Positions 30,534-39,370 of a stretch of 64,000 nucleotides of DNA are shown here, in pieces. The DNA is from Kitasatospora sp. NBC_01266 (GTDB lineage: Bacteria; Actinomycetota; Actinomycetes; Streptomycetales; Streptomycetaceae). Where the stretch lies: the NCBI RefSeq assembly GCF_036242395.1, contig NZ_CP108458.1, positions 6,138,001-6,202,000 on the forward strand, given 5' to 3'. Made by a program: the position numbers and the translations under genes. The stretch's first letter is position 1. Each line of letters opens with the position of its first letter. The notes beneath the pieces are model-generated. The model saw only the letters and a program-made list of their open reading frames with translations. It did not search any database and had not been told where the DNA came from.

Positions 30534-30633
30534 CACGAGAGTTGCCCCCGGGGTCCGGGTGCCCGCCCATGATGGCGCGATCCGGAGCGCAGCAGGCGCT
30601 CCGGCATCACCGTTCACTCGTGGGGGTTCCTCC

Positions 30634-31704
30634 GTGCTGTCCGCCTTCCGTCCTGTCCACCGCACCGCCGTTCTGCTGGCCGTCACCGCGCTCACGGCGC
30701 TGCCGATGGCGGCGCCGGCTCGGGCCGACGCCGCCCCGACCGGGCAGGCCGATGCCGTCACCGCCGAACTCAAGCTGGACGTCAGCCTGTTGAACAACGC
30801 GGTGGACGTCCCGGTGGACATCGCACTGAACAAGGTGGAGTCGCCGGGGGCCGCGCAGCACGGTGCGCTGCTGAGCGCGACCGTCGCCGGGGTGGCCCAG
30901 CCGGGTCCGATCACCCTGCTCAAGGCCGACATCGGCAGCTCAGTGACCCATCTGGACGCTCAAGGTGCCTCCGCCGCCGTCCAGTTGCTCAACGCCGACG
31001 TGCACGCGCCGGGCCTGCCCGGCAGCACGCTGCTCGGCCTGCAGGCGCTCAGCAGCTCGGTCAGCTGCCCGGTGGACGGTCAGCCGACCGCCACCGTGAA
31101 CATGCCCGCCCAACTCTCGGTGCTCGGGCACCAGGTGAACCTGCGGGTGGACGGGTCGACGCAGGTGGACGTCCCGGCGATCGGCTCGGTGGACATCGAG
31201 TTCGCGCAGCACAGCACCACCTCCACCACGGCGGCGGCCGCCGCGCTCTCGGTCCATGTCGTGTTGAACCCGCTGAACCTCAATGTGGCCAAGGTGGACG
31301 GGACCATCACGGTGGCCTCGGTGAGCTGCGTGAAGCCCGGCGCGGCTGCTTCGCCCTCGAGCGCATCGTCCGCGTCCTCGTCCTCGTCTCCGTCCGCGTC
31401 CTCGTCCTCGTCCGCCACCGGATCCCCGGCGTCCTCCGGCAGCGGCTCCGCGGCCTCGCCCGGTTCGGCCGCCGCCGCGACGACCCCGGCCGCCGCCGAG
31501 GTGGCCGACGCCGGCTCCCCGGCCGTCCCCGCCACCGCTCAGACCCCTGCCGCCACGCCCACCACACGCCCCACAACCGCCGCACTGGCGTTCACCGGTG
31601 CCACCGGCATCGTCCCGCTCCTCATCGCCGCCGCGGCCCTGATCGCTCTCGGTGCCGCCGCGGTCTTCGTCGCCCGCCGCCGGGGTGCCGCGCACCGGCG
31701 CTGA
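30634..31704 (+). CDS. Secreted, sortase-anchored surface protein (LAXTG)
   Basis: About 356 residues from a GTG at 30634. A signal peptide (FRPVHRTAVLLAVTALTALPMAAPARA) leads to a beta-rich domain (ELKLDVSLLNNAVDVPVDIALNKVE and onward) of the choice-of-anchor P kind. A Ser-rich stalk and a Pro/Thr/Ala-rich stretch come next. The C-terminus has the class E sortase signal LAFTG, a hydrophobic segment and RRRGAAHRR, so the protein is cleaved at T/G and linked to peptidoglycan. No sortase gene is in the window. The role is unknown. Streptomyces LAXTG proteins include chaplins and other surface proteins of aerial growth. Confidence 0.75.
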   Translation: MLSAFRPVHRTAVLLAVTALTALPMAAPARADAAPTGQADAVTAELKLDVSLLNNAVDVPVDIALNKVESPGAAQHGALLSATVAGVAQPGPITLLKADIGSSVTHLDAQGASAAVQLLNADVHAPGLPGSTLLGLQALSSSVSCPVDGQPTATVNMPAQLSVLGHQVNLRVDGSTQVDVPAIGSVDIEFAQHSTTSTTAAAAALSVHVVLNPLNLNVAKVDGTITVASVSCVKPGAAASPSSASSASSSSSPSASSSSSATGSPASSGSGSAASPGSAAAATTPAAAEVADAGSPAVPATAQTPAATPTTRPTTAALAFTGATGIVPLLIAAAALIALGAAAVFVARRRGAAHRR

Positions 31705-31784
31705 CCTGCCCGGATGTCGGCCGAGCCGGGCCGAGGGGCGCCGCGCCGTGATCGGAGAGTGAGAGGGCGACTTCGCATAGTCGG

Positions 31785-31822
31785 TTCACATGTTGGTTAC
31801 ATGAGAGGAACAGCGGGGAAAT
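31785..31822 (+). promoter_or_regulatory. GlnR-like binding boxes upstream of glnII
   Basis: Four pentamers lie at exact 11-base intervals: TTCAC (31785), GTTAC (31796), GGAAC (31807) and GAAAT (31818). The middle pair fits the known GlnR pattern GTnAC-N6-GaAAC. This implies nitrogen control of glnII. Confidence 0.6.
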
Positions 31823-31875
31823 GGCGGCTTGCAACGCTACGCACGCACCCACCGAGACATTGCGAGGTAACCGCC

Positions 31876-32898
31876 GTGGCTATCAAGGCCGAGTACATCT
31901 GGATCGACGGCACCAAGCCGACCGCCAAGCTCCGTTCCAAGACTCGGATCCTGGCCAACGCCGACACGCTGCCGACCTGGGGCTTCGACGGTTCCTCGAC
32001 CAACCAGGCCGAGGGCCACGCCTCGGACCGGGTGCTCGTGCCGGTCGCCTCCTTCCCGGACCCGATCCGCGGCGGGGACAACATCCTGGTGCTGTGCGAG
32101 GTCAACGAGATCGACGGCACCCCGCACCCCTCCAACACCCGTGCGCTGCTGCGCCCGATCGCCGAGCGCTTCGCCGCGCAGGAGGCGATCTTCGGGATCG
32201 AGCAGGAGTACACCTTCTTCAAGGGCTCGCGTCCGCTGGGCTTCCCCGAGGGCGGCTTCCCGGCCCCGCAGGGCGGCTACTACTGCGGTATCGGTGCCGA
32301 GGAGGTCTTCGGTCGCGAGATCGTCGAGCTGCACCTGGACCGCTGCCTGATCGCGGGCCTGGCGATCTGCGGCATCAACGCCGAGGTCATGCCCGGCCAG
32401 TGGGAGTTCCAGATCGGCCCGGTCGACGCGCTGACCGTCTCCGACCACCTGTGGGTGGCCCGCTACCTGCTCTACCGCACCGCCGAGGAGTTCGGCATCG
32501 ACGCCACCCTGGACGCCAAGCCGGTGCGCGGCGACTGGAACGGCGCGGGCGCCCACACCAACTTCTCCACCAAGGCGATGCGCGAGAACTACGACGCCAT
32601 CATCACCGCCTGCGAGTCGCTCGGCGCCAGCCAGGAGATCGTGCTGGAGCACGTCAACCAGTACGGTGACGACATCCAGGCCCGCCTGACCGGCAAGCAC
32701 GAGACCGCCCCGTGGAACGTCTACTCCTACGGCGTCTCCGACCGCGGCGCCTCGGTGCGTATCCCGTGGCAGGTCGAGGTCGACAAGAAGGGCTACATCG
32801 AGGACCGGCGTCCCAACGCCAACATCGACCCGTACGTGGTCACCCGCCTGCTGGTGAACACCTGCTGCTCCGCGCTGGAGAAGGCCGACCTGGTCTGA
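31876..32898 (+). CDS. glnII: Glutamine synthetase type II
   Basis: A 340-residue GSII with the eukaryotic-type signatures LPTWGFDGSSTNQAEGHASDRVL, FGIEQEYTFF, NAEVMPGQWEFQIGP, GDWNGAGAHTNFST and RIPWQVEVDKKGYIEDRRPNANIDPYVV. It makes glutamine from glutamate, ammonia and ATP in the cytoplasm and complements GlnA during nitrogen limitation. The GTG start follows GAGG by eight bases. GlnR-like boxes lie upstream and a strong terminator follows. Confidence 0.96.
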   Translation: MAIKAEYIWIDGTKPTAKLRSKTRILANADTLPTWGFDGSSTNQAEGHASDRVLVPVASFPDPIRGGDNILVLCEVNEIDGTPHPSNTRALLRPIAERFAAQEAIFGIEQEYTFFKGSRPLGFPEGGFPAPQGGYYCGIGAEEVFGREIVELHLDRCLIAGLAICGINAEVMPGQWEFQIGPVDALTVSDHLWVARYLLYRTAEEFGIDATLDAKPVRGDWNGAGAHTNFSTKAMRENYDAIITACESLGASQEIVLEHVNQYGDDIQARLTGKHETAPWNVYSYGVSDRGASVRIPWQVEVDKKGYIEDRRPNANIDPYVVTRLLVNTCCSALEKADLV

Positions 32899-32914
32899 TC
32901 GCCTGCTGAGCCCT

Positions 32915-32951
32915 CGCTGCCCGTCCACCCTCGCAGGGTGGGCGGGCAGCG
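32915..32951. terminator. Bidirectional terminator between glnII and cobC
   Basis: The arms 32915-32931 and 32935-32951 form a 17-bp stem with one T-G pair and a 3-base loop. The convergent cobC gene stops six bases beyond. Confidence 0.88.
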
Positions 32952-32956
32952 GTCTG

Positions 32957-34381
32957 TCAGGCGGTCTCCTCGAGAGCGGCGTGCTCCAGGGCCTCGACGA
33001 ACGCGTCCGTCGTCGCCCGGTCCCGCACCGCCAGCCGCAGCCAGTCGGTGCCCAGCCCGGGGAAGGTGTCGCCACGGCGCACCGCGAAGCCAGCCGCGCG
33101 CAGCCGGGCCCGCACCCGGTCGGCGCCGGCCAGTTCGATCAGCACGAAGGAGGCGGCCGGCTCGCCGTGCACCCGCACCCCGGGGAGCCGGGCCAGCCGC
33201 GCCAGCAAGTGCGCGCGGTCCTCGGCGAGTTGCCGGGCCGCCGCCTCGGCCTCGGCCAACGCGGGCCCGGCGCTGCACAGTTCGGCGGCGGTCAGGCCCA
33301 AGGAGGAGACCGGCCAGAGTGGTTGGGCCCGGGTCAGCGCGGCGACCAGCGCGGCCGGAGCCAGCAGGTAGCCGATCCGCAGGCCGGCCAGCCCCCAGGT
33401 CTTCGTCAGGCTGCGCAACACCACCACCTGGCCCGGGAGTCCGGACAGCCCGGCGAGTGACTCGGGCTCGCCGGGGACGGTGTCCATGAACGCCTCGTCG
33501 ACCACCAGGGTGCGCCCGGGGCGGGCCAGCGCGGTCAGCGCGGCGGCGGGGTGCAGGATCGAGGTCGGGTTGGTCGGGTTGCCGATCACCACCAGGTCCG
33601 CCTCCTCGGGGACCGCCCCGGCGGTCAGCCGGAAGCCGTCGGCGGCGCTGAGCAGCACCCGGTGCACCGCGACCCCGGCATCGCTCAGCGCGGCCTCGGG
33701 CTCGGTGAACTGCGGGTGCACCACCACCGCGTGGCGCGGGCGCAGGGTGCGGGCCAGCAGCACGAAGGCCTCGGCCGCCCCGGCGGTCAGCAGCACCTCG
33801 GCCACCGGCCGGCCGTGCCGGGCGGCGACGGCGGTGCGGGCGGCGCTCTGCTCGGGGTAGGCGGCCAACTCGCCGAGGGCGGTGGCCAGTGCCTCGCGCA
33901 GCCAGTCGGGCGGGGTGCCGGTGCGCACGTTCACCGCGAGGTCGACCAGGCCGGCGGCCCGGACCTCCGCGTCGCCGTGGTGCCGCAGGTCCGGCTCGGC
34001 GGCGGGCAGGGTGGCGACCGCCACCGTCGACCGGGCCGACTTCCGCTTCCCGACCAGGAGTTCACCGCCGCCGAGCAGCGCGGCGGCCTCCGCCACGCTC
34101 GCCGTCCCGGTGGCCGCCAGGACCACCTGTGAGGGCTCCGGCACGGCTACCGAGGCCAACTCGCCCGCCGGATGGCCGATCAGCGGCACCCCCAACGCCC
34201 GCGCCGCCCCGAGCAGTCCGGGCTCGGTGGCGCGCTGCTCCACGGTGGCCAGCCGGCGCACGGCCGCCGTCGCCAGCCCGGCCTCGGCCAGCGCGGCGCC
34301 GATCAGGTCGAGCACCTCGCCCTCGGTCACCCCAGCGCTCGCCCCGACGCCGACCAGCACGCCGTCCTCAGTCCCGCTCAC
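32957..34381 (-). CDS. cobC: CobC-like PLP enzyme with N-terminal CbiG/CobE-type domain
   Basis: A 474-residue fusion. Residues 1-125 resemble the C-terminal domain of CbiG/CobE (VGVGASAGVTEGEVLDLI, then GHPAGELASVAVP). Residues 135-474 are a fold-type I aminotransferase with GNPTNPTS, VVDEAFMD and the PLP lysine K327 in SLTKTWGLAGLRIGY. Its relatives make the aminopropanol arm precursor (threonine-phosphate decarboxylase) in cobalamin synthesis, and the CbiG-like part may act in the anaerobic-type ring contraction branch. The gene is separate from the main cob operon about 4 kb away. The upstream leader has a 14-bp tandem repeat and no riboswitch that I can recognise. Confidence 0.82.
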   Translation of the reverse strand: MSGTEDGVLVGVGASAGVTEGEVLDLIGAALAEAGLATAAVRRLATVEQRATEPGLLGAARALGVPLIGHPAGELASVAVPEPSQVVLAATGTASVAEAAALLGGGELLVGKRKSARSTVAVATLPAAEPDLRHHGDAEVRAAGLVDLAVNVRTGTPPDWLREALATALGELAAYPEQSAARTAVAARHGRPVAEVLLTAGAAEAFVLLARTLRPRHAVVVHPQFTEPEAALSDAGVAVHRVLLSAADGFRLTAGAVPEEADLVVIGNPTNPTSILHPAAALTALARPGRTLVVDEAFMDTVPGEPESLAGLSGLPGQVVVLRSLTKTWGLAGLRIGYLLAPAALVAALTRAQPLWPVSSLGLTAAELCSAGPALAEAEAAARQLAEDRAHLLARLARLPGVRVHGEPAASFVLIELAGADRVRARLRAAGFAVRRGDTFPGLGTDWLRLAVRDRATTDAFVEALEHAALEETA

Positions 34382-34399
34382 CTGTGCGTTTCTCCTTTT

Positions 34400-34441
34400 G
34401 CGCCCCGGATTTCGCGCGCCGGATTTCGCGCCCCGGAATCA
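34400..34441. repeat. 14-bp tandem repeat (x3) in the cobC leader
   Basis: Units beginning at 34400, 34414 and 34428 share GCG-CCCGGATTTC with few changes. They lie 19 bases before the cobC start on the minus strand. Confidence 0.75.
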
Positions 34442-34477
34442 TGTCACGGGCAGTGCGGCAGCCACCCGCGCCATCCG

Positions 34478-34984
34478 CTACGGCCGGGGCAGGGCGGCCA
34501 GCAGCTTGGCCAGCAGCCGGGCCAGCTCGGCCTGTTCCGGGCCGTCCAGGGCCGCGTCGACCAGGCCCTGCTCGTGCCGCAGCAGGTCGCCCACCGCCGC
34601 CTCGACCGCCGCATGCCCGGCCCCGGTCAGCTCCACCGCGACCGCCCGGCTGCCCGGCTCGGCGGGCAGCCGGCGGACCTGGCCGGCCCGTTCGGCCCGG
34701 TCCACCCGCTGGGTGACGGCGCCCGCGGTGATCAGCGAGCGGGCGGCCAGCTCGCGCGTGGTGAGGCGGTAGGGCGCACCGGCCCGGCGCAGCGTGCTGA
34801 GCAGGTCGAGGGTGGCGTCGTCCATCGCCACCCGGGTCAGGGTGCGCCGCCGGTCGTCGGTGAGCAGCTTGGCGGCCTGCCGGATCCGGGTCAGGACCGG
34901 GATCGAACCGACCGGCAGGTCCGGCTGCTCACGCTGCCAGGCCCGCGCGATCGCGGCGGCGAGGTCGTCCTCGGGATCGGTCAT
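34478..34984 (-). CDS. MarR-family regulator
   Basis: A 168-residue protein with a winged helix (TTRELAARSLITAGAVTQRVDRAERAGQVRRLPAEPGSRAVAVELT) flanked by dimer helices. The beta-wing carries the usual Asp/Arg-rich type of turn. It is divergent from an SDR gene, with a perfect inverted repeat in between, so it probably represses that gene and itself. The ligand is unknown. Confidence 0.88.
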   Translation of the reverse strand: MTDPEDDLAAAIARAWQREQPDLPVGSIPVLTRIRQAAKLLTDDRRRTLTRVAMDDATLDLLSTLRRAGAPYRLTTRELAARSLITAGAVTQRVDRAERAGQVRRLPAEPGSRAVAVELTGAGHAAVEAAVGDLLRHEQGLVDAALDGPEQAELARLLAKLLAALPRP

Positions 34985-35003
34985 GGTGCTAGTGTGCCAG
35001 CAA

Positions 35004-35019
35004 CGTTTAGGTCTAAACG
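35004..35019. promoter_or_regulatory. MarR operator candidate
   Basis: CGTTTAG and CTAAACG arms flank two bases in the 47-bp gap between marR and the SDR gene. It is A/T-rich compared with its surroundings, as usual for MarR sites. Confidence 0.8.
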
Positions 35020-35031
35020 AGGGGGCATCGC

Positions 35032-35823
35032 ATGATGCGACAGATCGTCGTCAGCGGGGGCGGGACCGGGATCGGGCGGGCGGTCGCCGCCGCCTTCGCC
35101 GAGCAGGGCGAGCAGGTGGTGATCACCGGGCGCCGCAAGGACGTGCTGGAGCGGACCGCCGCGGAGCTCGGGCCCGCCGTGCGCCCGGTCGCCTTCGACG
35201 CCGCCGACCCGGCGCAGGTCACCGCCGCGCTGGCCGAACTCCCGGACCAGGTCCACGTCCTGGTCAACAACGCCGGCGGCAACACCGACCTCGGCGCCGC
35301 GCCGGCCGAGGTCGCCGAGAACGCCGAGGCCGCTGGGGCCGCTGAGGCCGCTGAGGACACCGAGGACCCGGCCGGCCTGGCCGCGCTGGCCGCCGCCTGG
35401 CAGGCCAACCTCAACGCCAACCTGCTCTCCGCCGTGCTGCTCACCAGCGCGCTGCGCGAGCGGCTGCGCCCCGGCGGCACCGTGATCAACCTCAGCTCGA
35501 TCGCCGCCCACCGCGGCGGCTCCGGCTCCTACGGCGCCGCCAAGGCCGCCGTCGAGGCCTGGAACCTCACGCTGGCCCAGCAGCTCGGCCCCGAGGGGAT
35601 CACCGCCAACGTGATCGCCCCCGGGTACATCGAGGACACCGAGTTCTTCGGTGCGGGCATCTCGCCCGAGCGTCGCGCCTGGAACATCGCGAACGCCCTC
35701 AACCGCCGCGCCGGTACCCCCGCCGACATCGCCGGCACGGCGCTCTACCTGGCCTCGCCCGCCGCCGGGCACCTGACCGGCCAGACGCTGCACCTCAACG
35801 GGGGTACCCTCAGCGGGCGTTGA
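35032..35823 (+). CDS. Short-chain dehydrogenase/reductase
   Basis: A 263-residue SDR. The NAD(P) motif GGGTGIG lies at 9-15, NNAG at 79-82, and the catalytic Ser155/156, Tyr167 and Lys171 are present (YGAAK). R34-R35 after the second strand suggests NADPH preference. An acidic Ala/Glu-rich insert (about 92-115) made of repeated GAGGCCGCT-type codons is unusual for the family and probably a flexible loop. The MarR-type regulator is divergent. The ATG at 35032 follows GAGGGGG. Confidence 0.88.
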   Translation: MMRQIVVSGGGTGIGRAVAAAFAEQGEQVVITGRRKDVLERTAAELGPAVRPVAFDAADPAQVTAALAELPDQVHVLVNNAGGNTDLGAAPAEVAENAEAAGAAEAAEDTEDPAGLAALAAAWQANLNANLLSAVLLTSALRERLRPGGTVINLSSIAAHRGGSGSYGAAKAAVEAWNLTLAQQLGPEGITANVIAPGYIEDTEFFGAGISPERRAWNIANALNRRAGTPADIAGTALYLASPAAGHLTGQTLHLNGGTLSGR

Positions 35824-35826
35824 CGG

Positions 35827-37299
35827 CTACGGCAGTGCCCAGCGCTGCGCGGCGGTCCCGTTGCAGGACCAGAGCTGCAGGCGGGTGCCGTCCGTTGCGC
35901 TGGATGACGGATCGTCAAGGCAGAGCCCCGACTGCCCGCTCACCAGCGCGCCGCCCGAACTCGCCGTCCACTGCTGGTTCGCGCCGCCGTTGCAGGGCCA
36001 CAGCTCGACCAGGGTGCCCGGGCTGGTGGCCGCGCCGGTGACGTCCAGGCACTGGCCGTTGATCCGCAGCGTGCCGTCGGTGGCCGGGCGCCACTGCTGG
36101 GCGGCGCTGCCGTTGCAGCTGTACAGGTCGACCGCCGCGCCGTTGGCGCTCGAGTCGCCGTAGTCGTCCAGGCACTTGCTCGCGATGCCCGAACTCACCT
36201 GCCCGGTCTGCCAGATGCCCGGGTTGCGGTCGATCAGGCCGGCGATCACCGCCCACCCGGGGAAGTCCATCCGCAGCAGGCCGGTCTTCCCCGGGCCGGC
36301 CGCGTTCAGGTAGTCGAGCAGGTGCTGGTTCTCGCCCTCGCCACCGAGGTAGCCGCCCGCCATGTCGGCCGGATCCGCGCCGAACGGAGCGCAGTTGGAC
36401 GAGGTGTAGGTGACGTACAGGGCGCCGGACTGGTCGGCGGCGGCGTTCGCCAGGTTGCCCTGCGCCTCGCTCCACTTCTTGCCGAGGTCGCACTGGGTCC
36501 AGTCGTTCTCCACCGTGCTGCCGGTGTTGCCACTGGTCAGCTGGGTCAGCCCGAAGCCCGGGTAGATCTCGCCGTCGGGGCCGGTGAAGTCGGTCAGCAC
36601 GATGTGACCGCGCACCTGGCCGAGCGTCGGTACGGCGGCGGTGCTGCCGCCGGTGACCGTGGGCGCGTAGAACAGCCCCGGGTAGCGGGCCAGGTAGCCG
36701 TCGAAGATGTTGATCCGGTCGGCCTCAGTGGTGTTCGACGGGTCGTCGGCGCAGTGGCCGATCGAGGTCGTGCCGCTGCCGCCCTCGGTGGTGTCCGCGT
36801 CGCACTCGCCGTGCAGGTCCATCATGATCGTCTCGCTGGGGTGCGCGCTCAGGAAGGCCTGGGCGTGCGTCAGCACATCGTCGAAGTTGGCGTTCTGGTA
36901 CACGTCGGTGTGGTGGATGGCGAACGCGCCGCTGATCACCCGCACCCGGATGTCGATGGCGCGGATCCCCGCGTCCAACTGCGCGGTGAGGGTGGCGGCG
37001 CTGTCGCCGTGGTCCTCCTGCGCCTCGTAGGCCCAGGGCGCGAGCCCGCCGTGGATGGCCAGGGTGTCATGGGTGCCGGGGATGGACATGGCGCCCAGAC
37101 CGGTGCCGTCCGGCACCTGGGCCATCCAGTCCGGGTGGCTCTGCCCGGTCAGGCTGTTGAAGGCGTCCGAGGACGAGGTCGGCTGCGCGGAGGCGGGCAC
37201 GGGCGCCGCCAGCAGCGCGCCGGTCGCGGCGGCCAACGTGGCGGCGACGGCAACGGCGGCCCTGGCGGCGCGCGGCGGGAGTAAGACGGGGAAGCGCAC
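35827..37299 (-). CDS. Secreted PI-PLC-like phosphodiesterase with ricin-type lectin domain
   Basis: A 490-residue protein from a GTG at 37299 seven bases after AGGAGGA. A signal peptide (ARAAVAVAATLAAATGALLAAPVPASA) is followed by a PLC-X-type catalytic domain with both His: IPGTHDTL, then FAIHHTDVY, plus IDIRVR and MMDLHGECD. The C-terminal 130 residues hold three QxW repeats (QQW, QQW, QRW) of a ricin B-type trefoil that binds sugars. The enzyme would cleave phosphatidylinositol or glycosyl-PI outside the cell. It is the second secreted phospholipase C in the window. Confidence 0.85.
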   Translation of the reverse strand: MRFPVLLPPRAARAAVAVAATLAAATGALLAAPVPASAQPTSSSDAFNSLTGQSHPDWMAQVPDGTGLGAMSIPGTHDTLAIHGGLAPWAYEAQEDHGDSAATLTAQLDAGIRAIDIRVRVISGAFAIHHTDVYQNANFDDVLTHAQAFLSAHPSETIMMDLHGECDADTTEGGSGTTSIGHCADDPSNTTEADRINIFDGYLARYPGLFYAPTVTGGSTAAVPTLGQVRGHIVLTDFTGPDGEIYPGFGLTQLTSGNTGSTVENDWTQCDLGKKWSEAQGNLANAAADQSGALYVTYTSSNCAPFGADPADMAGGYLGGEGENQHLLDYLNAAGPGKTGLLRMDFPGWAVIAGLIDRNPGIWQTGQVSSGIASKCLDDYGDSSANGAAVDLYSCNGSAAQQWRPATDGTLRINGQCLDVTGAATSPGTLVELWPCNGGANQQWTASSGGALVSGQSGLCLDDPSSSATDGTRLQLWSCNGTAAQRWALP

Positions 37300-37397
37300 G
37301 GGGGTCCTCCTGGGTGGGGGAGCGGGGACGATCGCACGGCCGATGGCGGACGGTCGTGCGATTCTCCGCCCTGCGCCCCGCAGGCGGAAGGCCGCCT

Positions 37398-37955
37398 TCA
37401 GTCGGCGTAGGGTGTCAGGCCGGCCAGGTCCAGCTCGAAGCCGAACGGCTCCGGGATCCGGATGCGGTCGCCGAACTTCCGGTCGCTGCGGGTGTGGTAC
37501 TCGTCGTGGTCGGGCTCGGAGAAGAGCGTCACCGTCTGCTGGCGCGGGTCGATGATGAGATACAGCGGGATGCGCATCAGCGCGTAGTCCCGCGGCTTGT
37601 CCATCCAGTCGTTTCCCGGGTTCGATTTCGAGACGACTTCGACCGCGATGATCGCTTCGTCGGCCGGCACGCTGTTGCCCTCCCGTGCGAGCACGATGAC
37701 CGGGAGGTACGTCAGGTCCGGGGTCCGCTCCATACTCATGTCCGGGCCGGCGAGCGCGCTGTTGTTGCTGAACAGGTAGCCCGCCGGTGCGTGCTGTTCG
37801 AACTGGCGCTGGACGAGTCCGATGTTCAGCTGGTGGATGCTGGACGGCGCGGCCTGCACGATCAGGGCGTCGCCGGACCACTCGATCCGGACGCCTTCGG
37901 GGGCGGTTCGCCGCAGTTCCTCGACGAACTCGCGGTGCTGCTCGTAGAAGCTCAC
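37398..37955 (-). CDS. Uma2-family putative nuclease-fold protein
   Basis: A 185-residue protein of the Uma2/DUF820 family with PD-(D/E)xK residues: PDLTYLPVIVLARE, then AIIAVEVVSKSNPGNDWMDKPRDYALMRIPLYLIID. The GTG start lies six bases after GGAGGAC. These proteins are plentiful in Streptomyces and cyanobacteria. A nuclease role is predicted from fold only. It lies 44 bases downstream of cobB and may share its transcript. Confidence 0.85.
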   Translation of the reverse strand: MSFYEQHREFVEELRRTAPEGVRIEWSGDALIVQAAPSSIHQLNIGLVQRQFEQHAPAGYLFSNNSALAGPDMSMERTPDLTYLPVIVLAREGNSVPADEAIIAVEVVSKSNPGNDWMDKPRDYALMRIPLYLIIDPRQQTVTLFSEPDHDEYHTRSDRKFGDRIRIPEPFGFELDLAGLTPYAD

Positions 37956-37999
37956 GGTGTCCTCCAAGGGGTGCCCTGCCACCGTACGGCAGTCGGCCG

Positions 38000-39358
38000 T
38001 CAGCGCCCGGCCGCCGCCTCGGTGAACCGCTGCGCCAAACCCGGCGCCCCCGCCCAGTGCAGGTGCAGGTAGCTCGCGTGCACGTTGCCCGTCACGAAGC
38101 CCTCGGTGTGCGCGGCGCCGGTCGGGGTGCGCCAGCCCCAGGCGGGGGTGGGGGCGGCGGCCGGGTCGCAGTTGGTGCGGTGGAACTCGTGGCCGCGCAC
38201 CCGGGTGCCGGTCGCCGCCAGCGGGCTGTCGTGCAGCGCGACGGCCTCGCGGTAGCCCAGGGTGAGGCGTTCGGTCATCCGGGCGGTGGTGTCGAGCACC
38301 CCGCACATCGGGCGGCCGTCCAACTCGCGCCCCAGGTAGAGCAGTCCGGCGCACTCGGCGGCGATCGGGGCGCCGGTGGCGGCGAGTTCGGCGATCGCGG
38401 CGCGCAGCGGGGCGTTCTCGCTCAGCTCGGCGCCGTAGACCTCCGGAAAGCCGCCGCCGATCACCAGGCCTGACGCACCATCAGGAAGAGAGCTGTCGTG
38501 CAGCGGGTCGAACGGGAGGACCTCGGCGCCGGCGGCGGTGAGCAGTTCGGCGTTCTCGGCGTACGAGAAGGAGAACGCGGCGCCGGCGGCCAGCGCGATC
38601 CGGGGGCGGGAGGGCACGGCGGCGACCTCGGCGGCCGGATCCCAGGGCGCGGCCGTCAGCGGCGGGGCCGAGCGGGCCAGCGCCAGCACCGCGTCCAGGT
38701 CCACCGAGGCGGCGATCAGCTCGCCCATGTCGGCGACCGCCCGCACGGCCTGCGCCGAACGCTCCACCACCGGCACCAGGCCCAGGTGGCGCGAGGGCGT
38801 GGCGACCGAGGCGGTGCGCCGCACCGCGCCCAGCACCGGCACGCCCGCGCCCTCCTCCAGCGCCTCGCGCAGCAGCTGCTCGTGCCGGTCGGAGGCGACC
38901 CGGTTGAGGATCACCCCGGCCAGGCGCACCTGCGGATCCCAGGAGGCGAAGCCGTGCACCAGCGCGGCCACCGAGCGCGACTGCGAGGAGCCGTCCACCA
39001 CCAGCACCACCGGCGCGCGCAGCAGCTTGGCCACATGCGCGGTGGAGGCCAGCTCGCCCCGCCCGGAGGCCCCGTCGAACATCCCCATCACACCCTCGAC
39101 CACCGCCAGGTCGGCTCCGGCGGCGCCGTGCCGCAGCAGCGGCTCGATCCGCTCGGGTCCGCACATGAAGGCGTCCAGGTTGCGTCCGGGCCGGCCGGTG
39201 GCCAGGCCGTGGTAGCCCGGGTCGATGTAGTCCGGGCCGACCTTGTGCGGGGATACCTTCAGGCCGCGCGCGGTGAGCGCGGCCATCAGGCCGGTGGCGA
39301 CGGTGGTCTTGCCCGCGCCCGAGGAGGGCGCGGCGATCACCAGGCGGGGCAGCTGCAT
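38000..39358 (-). CDS. cobB: Cobyrinate a,c-diamide synthase
   Basis: A 452-residue enzyme. The N-terminal dethiobiotin-synthetase-like ATPase has GAGKTT at residues 14-19 and KVGPDYIDPGYH. The C-terminal glutamine amidotransferase has the nucleophile in AAECAGLLYLG and the distal motif GHEFHRTN. It amidates the a and c side chains of the corrin ring with glutamine and ATP. It follows cobO by 12 bases in the cobalamin operon. Confidence 0.93.
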   Translation of the reverse strand: MQLPRLVIAAPSSGAGKTTVATGLMAALTARGLKVSPHKVGPDYIDPGYHGLATGRPGRNLDAFMCGPERIEPLLRHGAAGADLAVVEGVMGMFDGASGRGELASTAHVAKLLRAPVVLVVDGSSQSRSVAALVHGFASWDPQVRLAGVILNRVASDRHEQLLREALEEGAGVPVLGAVRRTASVATPSRHLGLVPVVERSAQAVRAVADMGELIAASVDLDAVLALARSAPPLTAAPWDPAAEVAAVPSRPRIALAAGAAFSFSYAENAELLTAAGAEVLPFDPLHDSSLPDGASGLVIGGGFPEVYGAELSENAPLRAAIAELAATGAPIAAECAGLLYLGRELDGRPMCGVLDTTARMTERLTLGYREAVALHDSPLAATGTRVRGHEFHRTNCDPAAAPTPAWGWRTPTGAAHTEGFVTGNVHASYLHLHWAGAPGLAQRFTEAAAGR

Positions 39359-39370
39359 GAGTTCAGGCGC

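Noticed and set aside
34382..34477. A second cobalamin riboswitch before cobC
   Set aside because: No B12 box or aptamer core is present. The leader is filled by a 14-bp tandem repeat.
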